From Flavobacterium urocaniciphilum (lineage in GTDB: Bacteria > Bacteroidota > Bacteroidia > Flavobacteriales > Flavobacteriaceae): DNA of 64,000 nucleotides. The translations under genes were made by a program, and so were the position numbers. The stretch is taken from the NCBI RefSeq assembly GCF_900110615.1, contig NZ_FOEI01000004.1, positions 62,001 through 126,000 of the forward strand, in the 5' to 3' direction. The number at the start of each line of letters is the position of its first letter. Position 1 is the stretch's first letter. The notes below the pieces were generated by a model, which was not told where the DNA came from, did no database searches, and saw nothing but the letters and a program-made list of their open reading frames with translations. This document shows, piece by piece, positions 1-10,000 of this stretch.

Positions 1-537
1 ATCAAATCGATACGTGGAAGTGATCCAAATGGAGCCGTGTATTGGTTAGCAAGAATGATTGAAGGTGGTGAAGATGTCAAATTTATCGCAAGAAGAATGC
101 TTATTTTAGCCTCTGAAGATATTGGAAATGCCAATCCAACAGCTTTAATTATGGCAAACAATACGTTTCAAGCGGTAACAACCATAGGATATCCAGAAAG
201 CAGAATTATTTTAAGTCAGTGTGCGATTTATTTAGCAACTTCCGCAAAAAGTAATGCGAGTTATATGGCTATAGGAAAAGCGCAACAAATTGTAAAACAA
301 ACAGGTGATTTACCCGTCCCACTTCATTTAAGAAACGCTCCTACAAAGTTGATGAAAGAATTAGGCTATGGAGAAGAATACAAGTATTCACATGACTATA
401 CCAATAATTTCGCAGAACAAGAATTCTTACCATCTGAAATATCTGAGACTACATTTTTCGAACCTGGAGAAAACGCTAGAGAAAGAGAATTACGTCAGTT
501 TTTGAAAAACAGATGGAAAGATAAGTATGGGTATTAG
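1..537 (+). CDS. rarA: Replication-associated recombination protein A, C-terminal part
   Basis: The reading frame is open from base 1 and ends at 537, so the 5' part of the gene lies outside the window. The visible 178 residues match the C-terminal half of RarA/MgsA AAA+ ATPases: IKSIRGSDP at the very start, then YWLARMIEGGED, RRMLILASEDIGNANP and, further on, LRNAPTKLMKELGYG. The Walker motifs are in the missing part. RarA family proteins act at stalled replication forks as tetrameric clamp-loader-like ATPases. No terminator is obvious; the gene converges on a minus-strand gene 39 bases away. The family assignment is firm, and the GTG at 37 is internal, not a start. Confidence 0.93.
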   Translation: MKSIRGSDPNGAVYWLARMIEGGEDVKFIARRMLILASEDIGNANPTALIMANNTFQAVTTIGYPESRIILSQCAIYLATSAKSNASYMAIGKAQQIVKQTGDLPVPLHLRNAPTKLMKELGYGEEYKYSHDYTNNFAEQEFLPSEISETTFFEPGENARERELRQFLKNRWKDKYGY

Positions 538-566
538 TTTGAAGTTAGAAATTAGAAATTAGAACA
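536..566 (+). repeat. Short dispersed AT-rich intergenic repeat
   Basis: The gap after rarA carries the phrase TTTGAAGTTAGAAATTAG followed by a second AGAAATTAG. Nearly the same phrase occurs beside rsgA (about 61198-61225), and a looser form occurs upstream of obgE (about 28262-28290). This marks it as a low-complexity dispersed intergenic repeat rather than gene-specific sequence. Confidence 0.5.
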
Positions 567-576
567 AAATTACTTT

Positions 577-1290
577 CTAAAACTGATATTCCTCAACAAT
601 TAATTTGTCATTCAAGTAATATTCAAAAAAACCTTTGTTTTCCACTTTGGTAAAAATACCTTTTACGCCAAATTTATCTGCAATAAAAACACTAGGATTT
701 GAAGTTTTATATATCTGAAGAACAACTTTTGGAGAAGCATCTAAAATTGCAAATCCGTTTTGAATTTCTAATAAAGTATATTTTGAAACATTAGAAGTAG
801 TTCCTTCACTTTTAATTTCAACTGTTTTTGTCTCAATCGGTTTAACATCAACAACCACTGGAGTTTCTTTTTTTATTGTCGGTCTTGTTAAAGCAAATTT
901 TTTCACTTCAGGAACTAACAATCTCATTACTTCATTATATGCTAATTGATAATCTTTCTCTTTCGATTTCATTTCAGCACTTTCAAAAACAACATTATTT
1001 TGACAATCCTTAATAACGAATTTCATTTTTGTTGTAAACATATTACTGTTTTCAACTAAAAAACCTGAATATGCATTACATTTATTTTGTCCGATTTCAA
1101 TAGGCAATTCATCATTTTCAAAATAAACATTACAGGATGAAGATAAAATTCCTTTAAACATGTTATTTAGATTATAAGAATTATCACTTTTTTGAAATTC
1201 ATATTTTCTAGATATTAAAACACTTGGTTTATTTTGCGCAAAACTAAAAGTTGTTAATAAAACAACTAAGATGAATAGTATTTTTTTCAT
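577..1290 (-). CDS. Secreted protein of unknown function
   Basis: A 237-residue protein with a clear signal peptide (MKKILFILVVLLTTFSFAQ, cleavage expected after the Ala-Gln region). I do not recognise the family. The middle has Cys residues at SSSCNVYF, NKCNAY and KDCQNN. A Pro/Val/Lys-rich linker follows, with PTIKKETPVVVDVKPIE in it, and a C-terminal segment ends in FEYYLNDKLIVEEYQF. Its ATG overlaps the stop codon of the upstream HAD phosphatase gene by one base, so the two are probably co-transcribed. Export to the periplasm or cell surface is an inference from the signal peptide only. Confidence 0.75.
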   Translation of the reverse strand: MKKILFILVVLLTTFSFAQNKPSVLISRKYEFQKSDNSYNLNNMFKGILSSSCNVYFENDELPIEIGQNKCNAYSGFLVENSNMFTTKMKFVIKDCQNNVVFESAEMKSKEKDYQLAYNEVMRLLVPEVKKFALTRPTIKKETPVVVDVKPIETKTVEIKSEGTTSNVSKYTLLEIQNGFAILDASPKVVLQIYKTSNPSVFIADKFGVKGIFTKVENKGFFEYYLNDKLIVEEYQF

Positions 1291-1973
1291 TATAAAATAT
1301 TTTTTAATTCGGTTAATTTTTGAATTTGAATAATATCGTTTTCTACTAAAAAATTATTTTCATTAAAATAAATGGCTTTCATGCCAAATTCTAAAGCACC
1401 AACAACATCCGCTTCATAACTATCACCAATCATAATACTATCTTCTTTAGTAGCTTTTGCAGCAGACAAAGCAAATTCAAAGATATTTTGATGTGGTTTT
1501 TTATAACCTGCTAGTTCTGAATTGGTAATGGTTTGAAAATAAGTAATCAAACCAGAATTTTTCATTTTTAAATCTTGAACTTCTGCAAAACCGTTTGTAA
1601 TAATATGCAATTGGTATTTGCTTTTTAAATAATCTAATATTTCAATAGTTCCTTCAATTAGAAAATTATTCAAGATTAAATTATCGATAAATTTATCTGA
1701 AATAGCGTGAATTAATTCATCTGAGACTTCATATTCCAATGCATCAAAAGTTTCTTTTAATCGAGCATATCGTAATTCCAAATGAGTAATTTCATTCACT
1801 TGATACAACTTCCATAATTTTTGATTAATGGGATTGTAAATCTTCGTAAATTGATCAACAGGAATTGAAATGTTGTATTCCTTTAATATTATTTCAAATG
1901 CTAAAGCTGCATTTTTATCGAAATCCCATAAAGTATGATCTAAATCGAAAAAAATGTGTTTGATGTATTTCAA
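1290..1973 (-). CDS. YjjG-family HAD nucleotidase
   Basis: A 227-residue haloacid-dehalogenase-superfamily phosphatase. The motif I nucleophile is in FFDLDHTLWDFDKN near the N terminus, motif II is the Thr of IITNGF, the motif III lysine is in YKKPHQNIF, and motif IV is in MIGDSYEADVVGA. The DHTLWDF form and the overall length fit the YjjG/YfnB type, which hydrolyses non-canonical pyrimidine nucleoside monophosphates. It follows the DUF3299-like gene by three bases and overlaps the next gene by one, so it probably sits in the same minus-strand transcription unit. Family assignment is strong; exact substrate is inferred. Confidence 0.85.
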   Translation of the reverse strand: MKYIKHIFFDLDHTLWDFDKNAALAFEIILKEYNISIPVDQFTKIYNPINQKLWKLYQVNEITHLELRYARLKETFDALEYEVSDELIHAISDKFIDNLILNNFLIEGTIEILDYLKSKYQLHIITNGFAEVQDLKMKNSGLITYFQTITNSELAGYKKPHQNIFEFALSAAKATKEDSIMIGDSYEADVVGALEFGMKAIYFNENNFLVENDIIQIQKLTELKNIL

Positions 1974-1976
1974 AAC

Positions 1977-2462
1977 TTATTTTCCTTTTACAATTTCGGC
2001 ATTATCGCAATTATAAATCCAATCTTCAACATCCGTTTCATTCGGACGAAAAGTTCCTTTTATAGTTAAATAAGTATCGGTTTTTAATTTCGGAGTTGCT
2101 CCTTTAAATTTGATTCCCATTATTGTTTCTGGTCCCGATTTTCCACAAAAGAAACAAGAAGCAAAAACGTTTTTACTTAACGCATAATTTTTATTATCAA
2201 TAGGCACAATAAAACCACTCATTACAATAGTTTTCTTTGCCAATTTTTTCAATTTTGTATTGATAATTGGAAAATCTACTTCACCATACGAAGCATGTTT
2301 TTTCTTCATGAATTTTATTTCGCCTAACATTTTCCATGTTAAAGTATCTGCAGCCACAACACTTTTAGAAGTATTGTAAGCAGCTACTTCATTTTGATTT
2401 TTGAAACTGAATAGAAAAACGCCAACTAAAAGGGCAATTACTAATTTTGTTGAATTATGCAT
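1977..2462 (-). CDS. DUF3299-like secreted protein of an ABC transporter cassette
   Basis: A 161-residue protein with an N-terminal hydrophobic segment (LVIALLVGVFLFSF), so secreted or membrane-anchored. The core resembles DUF3299: a W-x-x-L-G-x-I start, VMSGFIVPID, then a CFFCG cysteine pair followed by GPETIMGIKFKG, and a final strand region with LTIKGTFRPNE. The gene overlaps the upstream permease gene by 8 bases, which with the ATPase makes a tight three-gene cassette. From memory, related proteins sit beside FtsX-type ABC permeases in zinc-regulated Zrg-type loci. A metal-handling role through the Cys pair is an inference; the family call is moderate. Confidence 0.65.
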   Translation of the reverse strand: MHNSTKLVIALLVGVFLFSFKNQNEVAAYNTSKSVVAADTLTWKMLGEIKFMKKKHASYGEVDFPIINTKLKKLAKKTIVMSGFIVPIDNKNYALSKNVFASCFFCGKSGPETIMGIKFKGATPKLKTDTYLTIKGTFRPNETDVEDWIYNCDNAEIVKGK

Positions 2463-3765
2463 TTGCTAATGTTTTTGAAATGTTTAATGTATATGCTTTT
2501 ATTGCAGGAATTAAAGCAGCTATTAATCCGACTAATAATGTCAAACCAAATAACAATCCTTCTTTATTCCATATTATTTCCATAGGATCAAAACCTAATT
2601 TAAAATCTGATTCTGATGCTTCAGATAACAGTACTATTCCTATTCTACCTAAAATTGTGCCAAATAAATATCCAACGAAACACAACATCATACTTTCAAG
2701 TAAAACTACTAAAAGTAATTGATGTCTTTTTGCGCCATTGACACGCATTAATGCAAATTCAGCTTTTCTTTCTTTTAATGTATTAAAAAGCGCAATAAAT
2801 ATTGAAATTCCGGAAATTAACATGATACCGAATGCTAAATATTTTAAGGCATTGATTCCAACACCAAACATATCAAAAACTCTATTCATTTGATAAGTTG
2901 GTAAAGCGGCTTGCATCTTTGTATTTTGAGCAATTAAAGTTGGCCACATGAAAACACCCATTTTATTTTTAAACTCAATTAAAACCGAAGTAATTTCCAT
3001 ATTCGGTTCATCAATTGTCATATCATTTTCATGTTCATGATGCACGTGACCTTCCTCACCATGTGCTGGATTTCCTGCTACTTCTTCTCCTTCATGATGT
3101 ACATGACCCGGTTCTCCATGTGCAGGATTTTCCGCTACTTCTTCATGACCTTCTTCATGATGCATTTGCCAAACCGTTGGAATATTTGATAAAATTAAAT
3201 TATCAATAACTTTCCCTGTTTTTGAAGCAATACCTACAATTATATATTCACCATGTTCATGAACTTCACCTTCTGCAGCACTACCGTGTGTACCTTTAAA
3301 TCTATCCCCTAATTTCAATTTTAATTTTTCGGCTACATCTGCTCCAACAACTACTTCAAAATTATGTTCAAATACTTTTCCTTCTGCAATTTTAGCTTGG
3401 TATTTTTCAATATAATCTGGAGTCGTTCCCACAATTTTAAAACCAACATAATTATCTCCATAAGCTAATGGAATAGCTTTTTTAACATACGGATGATTCA
3501 TCCAAACTTTTACAGAATCAAAACTGATATTCCCTGTTGGATCATCTACTTGATAAACAGAAGACAACACTAATTGCAAAGGACTTCCTTGCGCTCCTAA
3601 AACTAAATCAACACCATCTAAATTGCTTTGGTATTTTTCTTCGAATTGTTTTTCTACTAAAATCAAAACTGTTATAATCGCAACCGAAGCTGTTAATAAC
3701 AAAATACTTAAAATGGTATTTAAAGGTTTAAACCAAATATTTTTCCATGCTAACTTTCCGATCAT
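2455..3765 (-). CDS. FtsX/MacB-type ABC transporter permease with histidine-rich loop
   Basis: A 436-residue permease with the MacB/FtsX arrangement: one N-terminal membrane helix (LNTILSILLLTASVAIITVLIL), a large extracytoplasmic domain, and three C-terminal helices with the FtsX core (NTLKERKAEFALMRVNGAKR). The large domain contains a histidine-rich segment at about residues 199-250, with 12 His among many Glu. It includes two tandem 19-residue units each containing NPAHGE and GHVHHE (about 57 bp each, nt 3012-3125). Start and end overlap its neighbours (4 and 8 bases). The histidine-rich insert suggests binding of a divalent metal such as zinc; transport direction cannot be told from sequence. 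Confidence 0.88.
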   Translation of the reverse strand: MIGKLAWKNIWFKPLNTILSILLLTASVAIITVLILVEKQFEEKYQSNLDGVDLVLGAQGSPLQLVLSSVYQVDDPTGNISFDSVKVWMNHPYVKKAIPLAYGDNYVGFKIVGTTPDYIEKYQAKIAEGKVFEHNFEVVVGADVAEKLKLKLGDRFKGTHGSAAEGEVHEHGEYIIVGIASKTGKVIDNLILSNIPTVWQMHHEEGHEEVAENPAHGEPGHVHHEGEEVAGNPAHGEEGHVHHEHENDMTIDEPNMEITSVLIEFKNKMGVFMWPTLIAQNTKMQAALPTYQMNRVFDMFGVGINALKYLAFGIMLISGISIFIALFNTLKERKAEFALMRVNGAKRHQLLLVVLLESMMLCFVGYLFGTILGRIGIVLLSEASESDFKLGFDPMEIIWNKEGLLFGLTLLVGLIAALIPAIKAYTLNISKTLANA

Positions 3766-4391
3766 ACCATTGTAATTTGATTGGTGAATTTTTGTTTGAT
3801 TCGACTATCGTGCGTAACGATAATTAAAGCTGTTTTATATTCTTTAGATAAGTTTTCTAACAATTCAATTACATTATCTGCGTTCTTATCATCTAAACTT
3901 GAAGTAGGTTCATCGGCTAATAACACTTTTGGTTCATTCATCAATGCACGAGCAATTGAAACACGTTGTTGTTGCCCCACACTTAGCTGACTTGGTAATT
4001 TATGCGCCTGTTCAGAAATATCTAACTTTTGCAATAATTCTTTAGCTCTAGCTTTATGTTTTTTGCCTGTTGCTAACCAACTTGCCATTTCTAAATTTTC
4101 CAAAACAGATAATGAGGCAATAAAATGTGATTTTTGAAAAACTACACCAATATTCTTTCCTCTAAATTTATCTGCTTTACTTCCTTTAAGATGAGTAATT
4201 TCTTTTTTATCAATATGAATTTCTCCAGATTTAGGCTGTAACAAACCTGCCAAAATATGCAAATAGGTTGTTTTTCCTTTTCCTGAATTTCCAGTAACCA
4301 AAATTGTACTTCCAGCCTCACAATACAAATCGGGCATGATAAAAGTCTGGTCTTTGTTATAAGAAAATGTAATATTTTTAGTGCTTATCAT
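3762..4391 (-). CDS. ABC transporter ATP-binding protein
   Basis: A 209-residue ATPase of the LolD/MacB type. The Walker A motif is GNSGKGKTT near residue 34, the signature is LSVGQQQRVSIARAL, Walker B plus D-loop is VLLADEPTSSLDDKN, and the switch His is in IIVTHD. It shares an ATGA overlap with the downstream permease gene, so the two are translationally coupled partners. It is the first gene of the cassette; the 88 bases upstream hold no convincing TAnnTTTG box. Substrate is unknown but the partner permease points to a metal or to a MacB-like mechanotransmission role. Confidence 0.9.
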   Translation of the reverse strand: MISTKNITFSYNKDQTFIMPDLYCEAGSTILVTGNSGKGKTTYLHILAGLLQPKSGEIHIDKKEITHLKGSKADKFRGKNIGVVFQKSHFIASLSVLENLEMASWLATGKKHKARAKELLQKLDISEQAHKLPSQLSVGQQQRVSIARALMNEPKVLLADEPTSSLDDKNADNVIELLENLSKEYKTALIIVTHDSRIKQKFTNQITMV

Positions 4392-4479
4392 TTTTTTCTA
4401 TATTATGCTGCAAGATAACAATATTGCCTAAGATTGAAAACCTATTAACAAAATTTTTAGTTTGAAAAAATATTAAAAT

Positions 4480-4950
4480 TTACACTTCATAAACTTCAAC
4501 AAGTAATCCTTTTTCTTCGTCATAAAAAATCCCTAATGATCCATCTACAAAATCGAAATAAATAAAATTTTCATTTCTATTATCTTGCTCCACTACTGTA
4601 TTCACTGATAAAATAGGAGTATTAATTTTATCTTTCCAAATAGTGGCTTCACTTACATTTACTCTTTGCATTGAAATAACATCTTGAAATTTTTGTTGCA
4701 ACGCTTTTTTCTCCACTTCAAAATTATTTTCTTGAGAAATAGTATATCCGTTATCCTCCTCATTAATCTTAAAAAAATAAGTCGAACCATCTTCAAAAAC
4801 CATTTCAATAGTATCCACAAAAACAAATTTTTCATCGGGATTAACTAAATTAATCCAAAAATGATAAAATATTTTATTAATGCTTTGTTGCTTTTTTATT
4901 TGTGAAACCAATTCTAAATCTTGGTTGGAAAATTGATAAAATTCATTCAT
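4480..4950 (-). CDS. Hypothetical protein
   Basis: A 156-residue acidic protein without signal peptide or membrane segment, so probably cytoplasmic. I do not recognise it. The sequence alternates beta-rich stretches (KFVFVDTIEMVFEDGSTYFF, FIYFDFVDGSLGIFYDEE), suggesting a small all-beta fold. A TATTTTTG box, matching the Bacteroidota -7 element, lies 20-30 bases upstream of the start (4973-4980, minus strand) without a good TTG partner. It stands alone between the ABC cassette and the GxxExxY pseudogene. Confidence 0.65.
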   Translation of the reverse strand: MNEFYQFSNQDLELVSQIKKQQSINKIFYHFWINLVNPDEKFVFVDTIEMVFEDGSTYFFKINEEDNGYTISQENNFEVEKKALQQKFQDVISMQRVNVSEATIWKDKINTPILSVNTVVEQDNRNENFIYFDFVDGSLGIFYDEEKGLLVEVYEV

Positions 4951-5084
4951 TTTATTTACTTCTTTTATTGCACAAAAATAAGCTTTCTTTTTATATCATT
5001 ATGTAGGAACACAGATTTTACGGATTATGCGGTTTTATTTACTCTAATTTGATTTCAATTTTAAAAAATTGAAATGTAGATTTA

Positions 5085-5491
5085 TTAATTTAAATTCTTT
5101 AAATTAACTTTCCTCTCATTAGTAAATACAATTCTTTTAAATTCAGGCTTTTCACCAAAATTAAGAATTAAGCCTACTTCGATTTCTGTTGATTTCAAAT
5201 AATTATATACAATTGACTTGAATGACAACTTGATAGAAACTCATTTGCTTTTAGTTCTATAATAACTTTTTCTTCAACTACAATATCGGCAAAATAATTC
5301 CCAACTAATTTATTTTTATAATAAACATTTATTTGTTTTTGAGGTTCTGAATTCAAACCTACTTCTTGTAATTCAACCAATAACTCTCTTTCGTATACTT
5401 TTTCCAAAAACCCAAATCCTAAAGAATTATATACATTATAATAAGCTTTTAAAATTTTTTGTGTTATTAATTTATGTTTAAAATTATCCAT
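5085..5491 (-). pseudogene. GxxExxY family protein, broken by a 2-nt frameshift
   Basis: The first 98 codons (5491 down to 5195) encode the hallmark of GxxExxY proteins: LGFGFLEKVYERELLVEL, then YFADIVVEEKVIIELKAN. The frame then breaks after SSQLY and stops at once. Two bases along, the family's usual C-terminal part continues in another frame: NYLKSTEIEVGLILNFGEKPEF and onward to a stop at 5085. Removing two bases from the TATATA run near 5200 would restore a single product of about 134 residues, the usual family length. So this is an inactivated gene or a sequencing error in a short TA repeat. The function of the family is not established. Confidence 0.8.
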
Positions 5492-5530
5492 GTTTATCCT
5501 TTTAAATCTGTAAAATCTGTGTACCTATAG

Positions 5531-6214
5531 CTAAAAAATTCCTTCATCCGTAAAACTTAAATAACCAAATTCTGTAATAATCAAATGATCTAAAACCAAA
5601 ATATCCAACGTTTGACCTGCTGCTTTTATTTTTTTCGTTAAACTAATATCGCTTTCACTAGCTTGTAATTTTCCTGATGGATGATTGTGACAAATAATTA
5701 TGGAAGTTGCAAAATGTTCAAAAGCAATTTTAAAAACCATTCGAGTATCTACAACGGTTCCTGTTATACCGCCTTTACTAATTTGCGATTTATATATTAC
5801 TTTATTGGAATTATTTAAATACAAAACCCAAAATTCTTCATGAGGTAATTCACCAATAACAGGCTGCATAATTTCAAAAACTTTTTTACTAGATGTAATT
5901 TTAGGAATTTCTGTAGCTTCTTCTAATCGTCTACGTCTTCCTAACTCTAAAGCAGCAATTATAGTAATGGCTTTTGCTTCTCCAATTCCTTTGAATTGCA
6001 TCAATTGATTAATTGTTAATTTACTTAGTTGATTGAGATTGTTATTGGAAGTTGCTAAAATGCGCTGACATAATTGCACGGCGCTTTCGTTTCGAGAACC
6101 GGAACCTATTAAAATAGCAAGTAATTCAGAATCAGACAAGGCAGATTTGCCTTTTAAAAGTAGTTTTTCACGTGGGCGATCGTCTTCAGCCCACAAATTA
6201 ATTGGCGTATACAT
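5531..6214 (-). CDS. radC: RadC family JAB-domain protein
   Basis: A 227-residue protein with the RadC layout: a helix-hairpin-helix region (LSKLTINQLMQFKGIGEAKAITIIAALELGRR) followed by an MPN/JAB metalloprotease-like domain. The zinc-binding signature is intact in IICHNHPSGKLQASESD (His-x-His...Ser...Asp), with the upstream acidic residue expected around EEFWVLYL. Length is typical. The family was named for a supposed repair function that has since been questioned, so the biological role is uncertain. It stands alone on the minus strand, diverging from the LolA-like gene. Confidence 0.92.
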   Translation of the reverse strand: MYTPINLWAEDDRPREKLLLKGKSALSDSELLAILIGSGSRNESAVQLCQRILATSNNNLNQLSKLTINQLMQFKGIGEAKAITIIAALELGRRRRLEEATEIPKITSSKKVFEIMQPVIGELPHEEFWVLYLNNSNKVIYKSQISKGGITGTVVDTRMVFKIAFEHFATSIIICHNHPSGKLQASESDISLTKKIKAAGQTLDILVLDHLIITEFGYLSFTDEGIF

Positions 6215-6329
6215 AAAAATATTTTGGCGTTTATAAAAAACAAAGTAAGAAAATTACAATAAATATTCCAAATTCTGTAACTTTATGAACATAACTACAA
6301 CAAATAGTGTAACTAATAAAAACTATAAT

Positions 6330-7067
6330 ATGAAAACTTTAAAAAATCTTTTAGCAGCAACAGTACTTTTATTTACTTGTTTTTCTGCAACAGCACAAAC
6401 GGCTGACGAAATTATTAACAAATATTTTGAAAACATTGGAGGCAAAGACAAGCTTTTAAAAGTGAATAGTTTCAAAATGAACATGGTTACCAACTACAAT
6501 GGTTTAGAAATTCCAGTAGAAATTTTCAACGACAAAGCTGGAAAAATGTATGTAAAAATTAATTTCCAAGGGAAAGAAATTACACAATTAGCATTTGATG
6601 GCAAAACAGGTTGGAGTACTAATTTCATGACAATGAAAGCAGAAAAATTAGATTCTGAAACTACTGAAAACATGCTTTTACAAACTAAAGAATTCCCTGA
6701 TCCATTCTTAAACTATAAAGAAAAAGGCTTTAAAGTAGAATTAATAGGTAAAGAAACTAAAGAAGGAACAGAATGTTTTAAAATTAAATTAACGAAAACT
6801 CCAATTACAGTTGCTGGAAAAAAAGAAGAAAATGTAATATTCTATTATTTTGATACTGAAAATTATGTTCCAATTATGACAGAATCTGAAATAAAAGAAG
6901 GACCAGCTAAAGGTCAAATGTCAACAAGTACAATGGGTGATTACCAAGAAGTAGAAGGAATGTATTTCCCTTTTACAATGAACCAAGGTGGACAAGCGAT
7001 GACAGTAAAAACAATTACTATCAATCAACCTGTTGACAATAAAGAATTTGAAATGAAAACAGAATAA
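6330..7067 (+). CDS. LolA-like periplasmic protein (outer-membrane lipoprotein-sorting type)
   Basis: A 245-residue exported protein. I place the start at the ATG at 6330 because it begins the signal peptide MKTLKNLLAATVLLFTCFSATAQ; an in-frame ATG 45 bases earlier only adds a polar tail. After TADEIINKYFENIGGKDKL the protein is a run of alternating beta strands typical of the LolA/LolB-like half-barrel, for example KMYVKINFQGKEITQLAFDG and FKIKLTKTPI. The stop is one base before the ATG of the BNR-repeat protein, so the two are an operon. It probably binds a hydrophobic ligand or lipoprotein; the ligand is unknown. Confidence 0.78.
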   Translation: MKTLKNLLAATVLLFTCFSATAQTADEIINKYFENIGGKDKLLKVNSFKMNMVTNYNGLEIPVEIFNDKAGKMYVKINFQGKEITQLAFDGKTGWSTNFMTMKAEKLDSETTENMLLQTKEFPDPFLNYKEKGFKVELIGKETKEGTECFKIKLTKTPITVAGKKEENVIFYYFDTENYVPIMTESEIKEGPAKGQMSTSTMGDYQEVEGMYFPFTMNQGGQAMTVKTITINQPVDNKEFEMKTE

Positions 7068-7068
7068 T

Positions 7069-10000
7069 ATGAAAAAATCATTATTATTTTCAATAATTTC
7101 ATTCAGTGCATTATCCATTAACGCACAAGAAATAACCCTTAAAGGCAAAGAACTTTTTGGAGATTTAGAAGCTCGTCAAATTGGACCAGCTATTATGAGC
7201 GGACGTGTTTCCGATTTAGCGATGCATCCAAAAAATAATCAAATCATCTTTTTAGGTGCAGCTGGTGGTGGAATTTGGAAAAGTTCAGATGGTGGCGCAT
7301 CTTTTGTACCTGTATTCGATAAACATATTCAATCTATAGGAACAATTACTTTTGATCCAAATAACCCAGATAATGTAATTTGGGCTGGAACAGGTGAAAC
7401 TTGGACTAGAAATAGTGTTTCTGTTGGTGATGGAATTTACAAATCTACAGATGGCGGTTTAAATTGGACCAACATGGGCCTACCAAAATCTGAAAGAATT
7501 TCTTCCATTATTGTAGACCCAAGAGATTCAAATAATGTTTGGGTTGGTGTTTTAGGCGCACTTTGGGGTGATAGCGAAGAACGTGGAATTTACAATTCAA
7601 AAGATGGTGGAAAAACCTGGAATAAAATCCTTTATGTAGATAATAAAACAGGTTGTTCCGATTTAGTCATCGATCCTTCGAATCCGAATGTAATGTACGC
7701 TAGTTTTTGGGAATTTAGAAGAACTGCTTGGTCTTTCAATTCTGGAGGAAACGCTTCTGCCCTTTTTAAAACTACAGATGGCGGTAAAACTTGGAATAAA
7801 ATTCACAATGGATTTCCAGCAGGAAAATTAGGAAGAATTGCTATCGCTGTTACTCCTTCTAATCCGAATATTTTATTTTCTGTAATTGAATGTGAAAAAG
7901 ATACTCAAAAAGGGTTATACAAATCGGAAGATGCTGGTAAAACTTGGAAACATTTAAATAGCGATTTTGCATTAGTAGTAAGACCGTTTTATTTTTCGAG
8001 AATTACGATTGATCCTAAAAACCCAGAAATTATTTATAAAGGCGGATTAAACGGTTCAATTTCTCGTGATGGAGGAAAAACATTTAGAAACTTAGGTGCC
8101 ATGCATTCTGACATTCATGACATCATTGTTGATCCAATAGACACAAATAGAATCTATGTAGCTACAGATGGTGGAATGTATAGAAGTTGGAATAACGGAA
8201 GTACATTAGACATCGTTAAAAATTTACCGCTTTCTCAATATTATCACATCACTTTAGATAACGAAGAACCATACAACATTTATGGAGGTTTACAAGACAA
8301 TGGTTCTTGGTACGGACCAAGTAAAAGCGATGGCGGAATTGAAGCTAGAGATTGGAATAGTGTTGGGTATGGAGATGGATTTAGAGTTTTAAAACATCCA
8401 ACTAAAAAAATCATTTATAGTGAAATGCAAGGCGCTGAAAATATTTGGCGTTATAATTTAGAAACGAAAGAATTAAAAACGATTCAACCTTTACAAGAAA
8501 AAGGTGTGGCTAAATTACGTTTCAACTGGAATACACCAATTGTTACCGGTTTACATAATCCGGATAGAATTTATGCAGGTAGTCAGTTTGTACATGTTTC
8601 AGATGATATGGGTGCAAGTTGGAAAATTATTTCTCCAGATTTAACTACAAATGATAAACTTAAATTAAATCAAGAAAATTCTGGCGGACTGTCGAAAGAT
8701 AATTCTGGTGCTGAAAATCATTGTACTTTATTCACCATTGCGGAATCTCCTTTAAGTAAAGATATTATTTGGGCTGGAGCCGATGACGGAAATGTTCAAA
8801 TTACACAAGATGGTGGTAAAACATGGAAAAACGTAACGGCAAACATTATCGGTTTACCTAAAAACACATGGTGTTACCATATAGAAGCAAGTAATTTTGC
8901 AAAAGGTAGTGCTTACGCCGTTTTTGATGGACATACATCTAACGATCAAAACACTTATGTATTTAAAACTACCGATTTTGGTGCAACTTGGACATCTATT
9001 GTAACCAAAGATATTGATGGTTTTGCACGTTGTATTCAAGAAGATTATGTAAATGAAAATTTATTATTCTTAGGTACAGAAAAAGGATTATACATTACAG
9101 TTGACGGTGGTAAAAACTGGTCTAAATTTGAAAATAATATGCCGGCTGTAGCCGTTATGCATTTAGACTTACATAAAAAAACTAACGATTTAGTTATGGC
9201 AACTCATGGTAGAGGTGTTATTATTCTTGATGATGTTAGTATTTTAAGACAAGTTACCAATGACATCATTGCTTCTGAAGTTCATTTCTTTAAAACTAAA
9301 CCATTTGTAAAAGAAGAAAATTCTTCATTTGGAGCTACTGCTTCAGAATTAGAATTTGTTGGTCCAAATCCTAACTCATCTGCTCAAATTGTATATTATT
9401 TAAAGAAAAGAAATACGTTTGGAAAAATTGAAATGGAAATTCAGGATATGAATGGAAATAAAATTGTGAATTTACCAGTGAGCAATCAAAAAGGAATCAA
9501 TATTGTTTCTTGGAACTTTAATGAAAAAGGTCCTAAAGTAGCTACAGGTAAAACGTTAGATTATAGTGGATTTACAACACCTTTAGTTCCAGCAGGAAAA
9601 TACAAAGCGGTTTTAACTAAAGGAAAAGACAAATTCACTCATGAATTTGAAGTTATAAACGATCCGAAAAGCCCAGTTAAAGAAGCGGCAAGAGCAGATC
9701 AAAGAGCTACCACTAAAATGTTATTTAACAAAGTAGAACGTTTAGCTTATATGGTTTATGAAATTGATGAAATGATTAAACTGAATGGAGAAATTGCAGC
9801 AAAAGATAAAAGCTATGCAAAAACTGCCGATAAAATAAATGCTGAACTAAACAAATTAAAAAACACTATGGTTATTACAACAGGTGATAATTACGTTGGC
9901 TCTGCAGAAAAACAATTAAGAGAAAAATTAGGAGTTATCTATGTGTCTATTGCAAGTCAATATGATGCGCCTTCTCCTTCTCAAAAAGCAAATATTGAAT

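Noticed and set aside
3015..3209. A 64-codon plus-strand frame rich in His and Leu
   Set aside because: It is the antisense image of the His-rich repeat in the permease gene, which explains its composition.
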